A DNA stretch of 53,323 bases from Bifidobacteriaceae bacterium (GTDB lineage: Bacteria > Actinomycetota > Actinomycetes > Actinomycetales > Bifidobacteriaceae), in the NCBI GenBank assembly GCA_022650895.1, contig JALCQC010000017.1:1-53323 (forward strand), given 5' to 3'. Made by a program: the position numbers and the translations under genes. Shown here piece by piece: positions 51,944 through 53,323 of the stretch (position 1 is the stretch's first letter; every line of letters begins with the position of its first letter). The notes beneath the pieces were generated by a model. That model was not told the origin of the DNA and ran no database searches. It saw nothing but the letters and a program-made list of their open reading frames with translations.

Positions 51944-52744
51944 ATGTCCGCACAATCAGTGCATCGCAAGACACGAGCATTTGCACCACAGGGGTTCTTC
52001 GCCTGCGAGGCGGCCGGGCTCCGCTGGATGGGAGCGGCCACGGCACAGGGCGGTCCACGCGTCTGTAAGGTCATCGGAGTCGGAAACGACTATCTCGATA
52101 TCGAGAACATCTCCTCCGCCTCTCCGACGCGAAAAGCAGCACGCAAATTCGGCGCGCAGCTGGCACGCATGCACGATGCGGGAGCGGAGTTCTTCGGATC
52201 GGCACCCGCCGGTTATGACGGCACTTGCTATTTCGGCCCACTGCAGGACCCCGTCCCCATGGACACCGGCGAATGGACGTCCGTCATCGACTACTTTGCC
52301 GACGGTAGGCTTCGCCCCATGGTGACGTTGGGCATTCAGCGTGGAGCTCTCACCTCCAACGACCTCGACATGACCAATGAGATCATCGAAGCACTTCCTG
52401 AACTGCTCGGCGAGGCAGCAGACGACACTCCGGCCCGTGTTCACGGCGACCTGTGGAGCGGCAACCTCATGTGGACGGACGACCGAGGCGAGACGGAAGC
52501 CGTTCTCATCGACCCTGCGGCCCACGGCGGTCACCGAGAAGAGGACCTTGCAATGCTCGATCTCTTCGGCGTCTCCTACCAGTCGGAGATACTCGACGGC
52601 TACGAGTCGGAACATCCGCTTGTTCCCGGTTTCCGCGCCCGCTTCACTCTGTGGCAGCTCTACCCCATCGCCGGTCATTGCGTTTTCTTCGGCGGCGGCT
52701 ACGTGAGCCAATACCGCTCTATGTGCAGGGCATTGTTGCGCTAA
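51944..52744 (+). CDS. Fructosamine/ketosamine kinase family protein
   Basis: This protein-kinase-like fold enzyme has 266 residues. Family members phosphorylate glycated amines (fructosamines, ribulosamines), helping to remove sugar adducts from proteins. The catalytic loop is VHGDLWSGNLMW and the metal-binding block is LIDPAAHGGHREEDLAMLDLFG. LARMHDAGAEFFG is the family's helix after the N-lobe. The Gly-rich N-lobe is short. ATG 51944 has GGAGG 6 nt upstream. The substrate is inferred from family only. Confidence 0.9.
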   Translation: MSAQSVHRKTRAFAPQGFFACEAAGLRWMGAATAQGGPRVCKVIGVGNDYLDIENISSASPTRKAARKFGAQLARMHDAGAEFFGSAPAGYDGTCYFGPLQDPVPMDTGEWTSVIDYFADGRLRPMVTLGIQRGALTSNDLDMTNEIIEALPELLGEAADDTPARVHGDLWSGNLMWTDDRGETEAVLIDPAAHGGHREEDLAMLDLFGVSYQSEILDGYESEHPLVPGFRARFTLWQLYPIAGHCVFFGGGYVSQYRSMCRALLR

Positions 52745-52831
52745 GAGACAGCTGGTTCGCAGATCGCTGGTCACGAACCACAGGCCACAGGCCTGCGATA
52801 AACCACACTGTCGATAAAAACACACTGTCTG

Positions 52832-52875
52832 ATATGAAGAGGGACCGGTGCACACGCGCCGGCCCCTCTTCATAT
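52832..52875. terminator. Bidirectional hairpin between convergent genes
   Basis: ATATGAAGAGGG-A-CCGG (from 52832/4) pairs with CCGG-C-CCCTCTTCATAT (to 52875), broken by one mismatch. It lies between the kinase-like gene and dnaJ and can serve both, though T-runs are short. Confidence 0.75.
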
Positions 52876-53004
52876 TTCTCATGTCAGCGGGTAAGGTTCC
52901 CTGCTCTCCACCCGCCCAACTGACTCAATCTGAACCTGTTACTCAAGACTTAAGTGAGTCCTCACTCCAGACTTCGTCCCAGTACTCCCACGCAGTTTGG
53001 TGCG

Positions 53005-53323
53005 TCAGTTCAGCGCATCCTTAATCCGGTCGAAGAAACCCTTCTTCACTTCGACAGGCCGAGACTGCTGCGGAATAGCCTCCCCGTCCTTGTCATGAAT
53101 CTTGGCGAAGTTCTCCAAGAGTTCACGCTGCTTTTTGGTGAGACCTCGCGGTATCTCGATTTGAAGGTGGGCGATGAGATCTCCGCGCTCCGAATTCTGC
53201 TTGAGACGCGTCACACCGAGATTCTTCAGCGATACTGTGTCCTCTGGCTGCGCGCCCTCCGGGATGTTCACGGTGCGTTCGCCATCGAAGGTCTGAATGG
53301 TCACGTCATGCCCCAACGCCGCC
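53005..53323 (-). CDS. dnaJ: DnaJ chaperone, C-terminal end (partial)
   Basis: This is the C-terminal substrate-binding domain II of a DnaJ (Hsp40) co-chaperone. The coding frame continues without a stop past the window edge, reading AALGHDVTIQTFDGERTV as in DnaJ. IPEGAQPEDTVSLKNLGV follows, and later GDLIAHLQIEIPRGLTKKQRELLE. The J domain and zinc region lie outside the window. The tail ends in a basic GFFDRIKDALN, typical of the actinobacterial DnaJ2 type. Confidence 0.93.
   Translation of the reverse strand, partial: AALGHDVTIQTFDGERTVNIPEGAQPEDTVSLKNLGVTRLKQNSERGDLIAHLQIEIPRGLTKKQRELLENFAKIHDKDGEAIPQQSRPVEVKKGFFDRIKDALN

Overview
The window is a stretch of actinobacterial chromosome, most probably from the family Bifidobacteriaceae. 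The signs are RbpA, an FHA (GarA/OdhI-like) gene followed by an FtsR-like MerR gene, HelY and PafBC, a cytidylate kinase fused to the GTPase Der, DUF881, DUF3017 and DUF6350 proteins, and a Val/Val/Cys/Gly tRNA cluster. GC content is moderate, with local swings. Species cannot be fixed from the sequence; an antigen I/II-like wall-anchored adhesin would suit an oral or mucosal member of the family. Most genes lie on the minus strand.

Layout. (1) 44-1896 (+): DUF881, FHA and MerR/FtsR-like genes, a conserved actinobacterial division/signalling neighbourhood. (2) 1945-4112: a small accessory module with a MerR regulator, an SDR oxidoreductase and a maltose-acetyltransferase-like enzyme, tied together by near-identical operator/promoter elements. 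An empty AT-rich gap of about 0.8 kb follows. (3) 4901-12088 (-): PafBC fusion, small membrane protein, lipid kinase, HelY helicase, RbpA and a HAD phosphatase. (4) 12310-17763 (-): UGPase and a 1265-residue LAETG-anchored adhesin. (5) 17914-22975 (-): a translationally coupled ferric-siderophore ABC uptake operon with a siderophore-interacting reductase. (6) 23261-27869: tRNA-Pro, Cmk-Der, a pseudouridine synthase and an aquaporin with a long acidic tail. (7) 28017-40989 (-): a long housekeeping run, thrS-HIT-yebC-ruvCAB-yajC-apt-sucCD-DUF6350-purH-DUF3017. (8) 41282-41693 (-): four tRNAs. (9) 41828-42682 (+): a PAC2 protein. (10) 42957-50768 (-): a carbohydrate/sugar-acid cluster with a SorC regulator, DAK-type kinase, EryC-like TIM-barrel protein, PdxA2-like dehydrogenase, GntP permease, RpiB/EryI-like isomerase and divergent TPI/EryH-like isomerase. 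(11) 51012-53323: undecaprenyl-diphosphatase, a fructosamine-kinase-like protein and the C-terminal end of DnaJ.

The most interesting system is region 10. It holds homologues of the three isomerase types known from tetritol catabolism (EryC, EryH/LerI, EryI), with a DAK-family kinase in place of the usual kinase/dehydrogenase pair, plus a GntP acid-sugar permease and PdxA2. The likely outputs are D-erythrose 4-phosphate and/or dihydroxyacetone phosphate, both of which enter the bifid shunt and lower glycolysis. The substrate is not determined by the sequence. Second in interest are the MerR-operator pair of region 2 and the compositionally mosaic adhesin.
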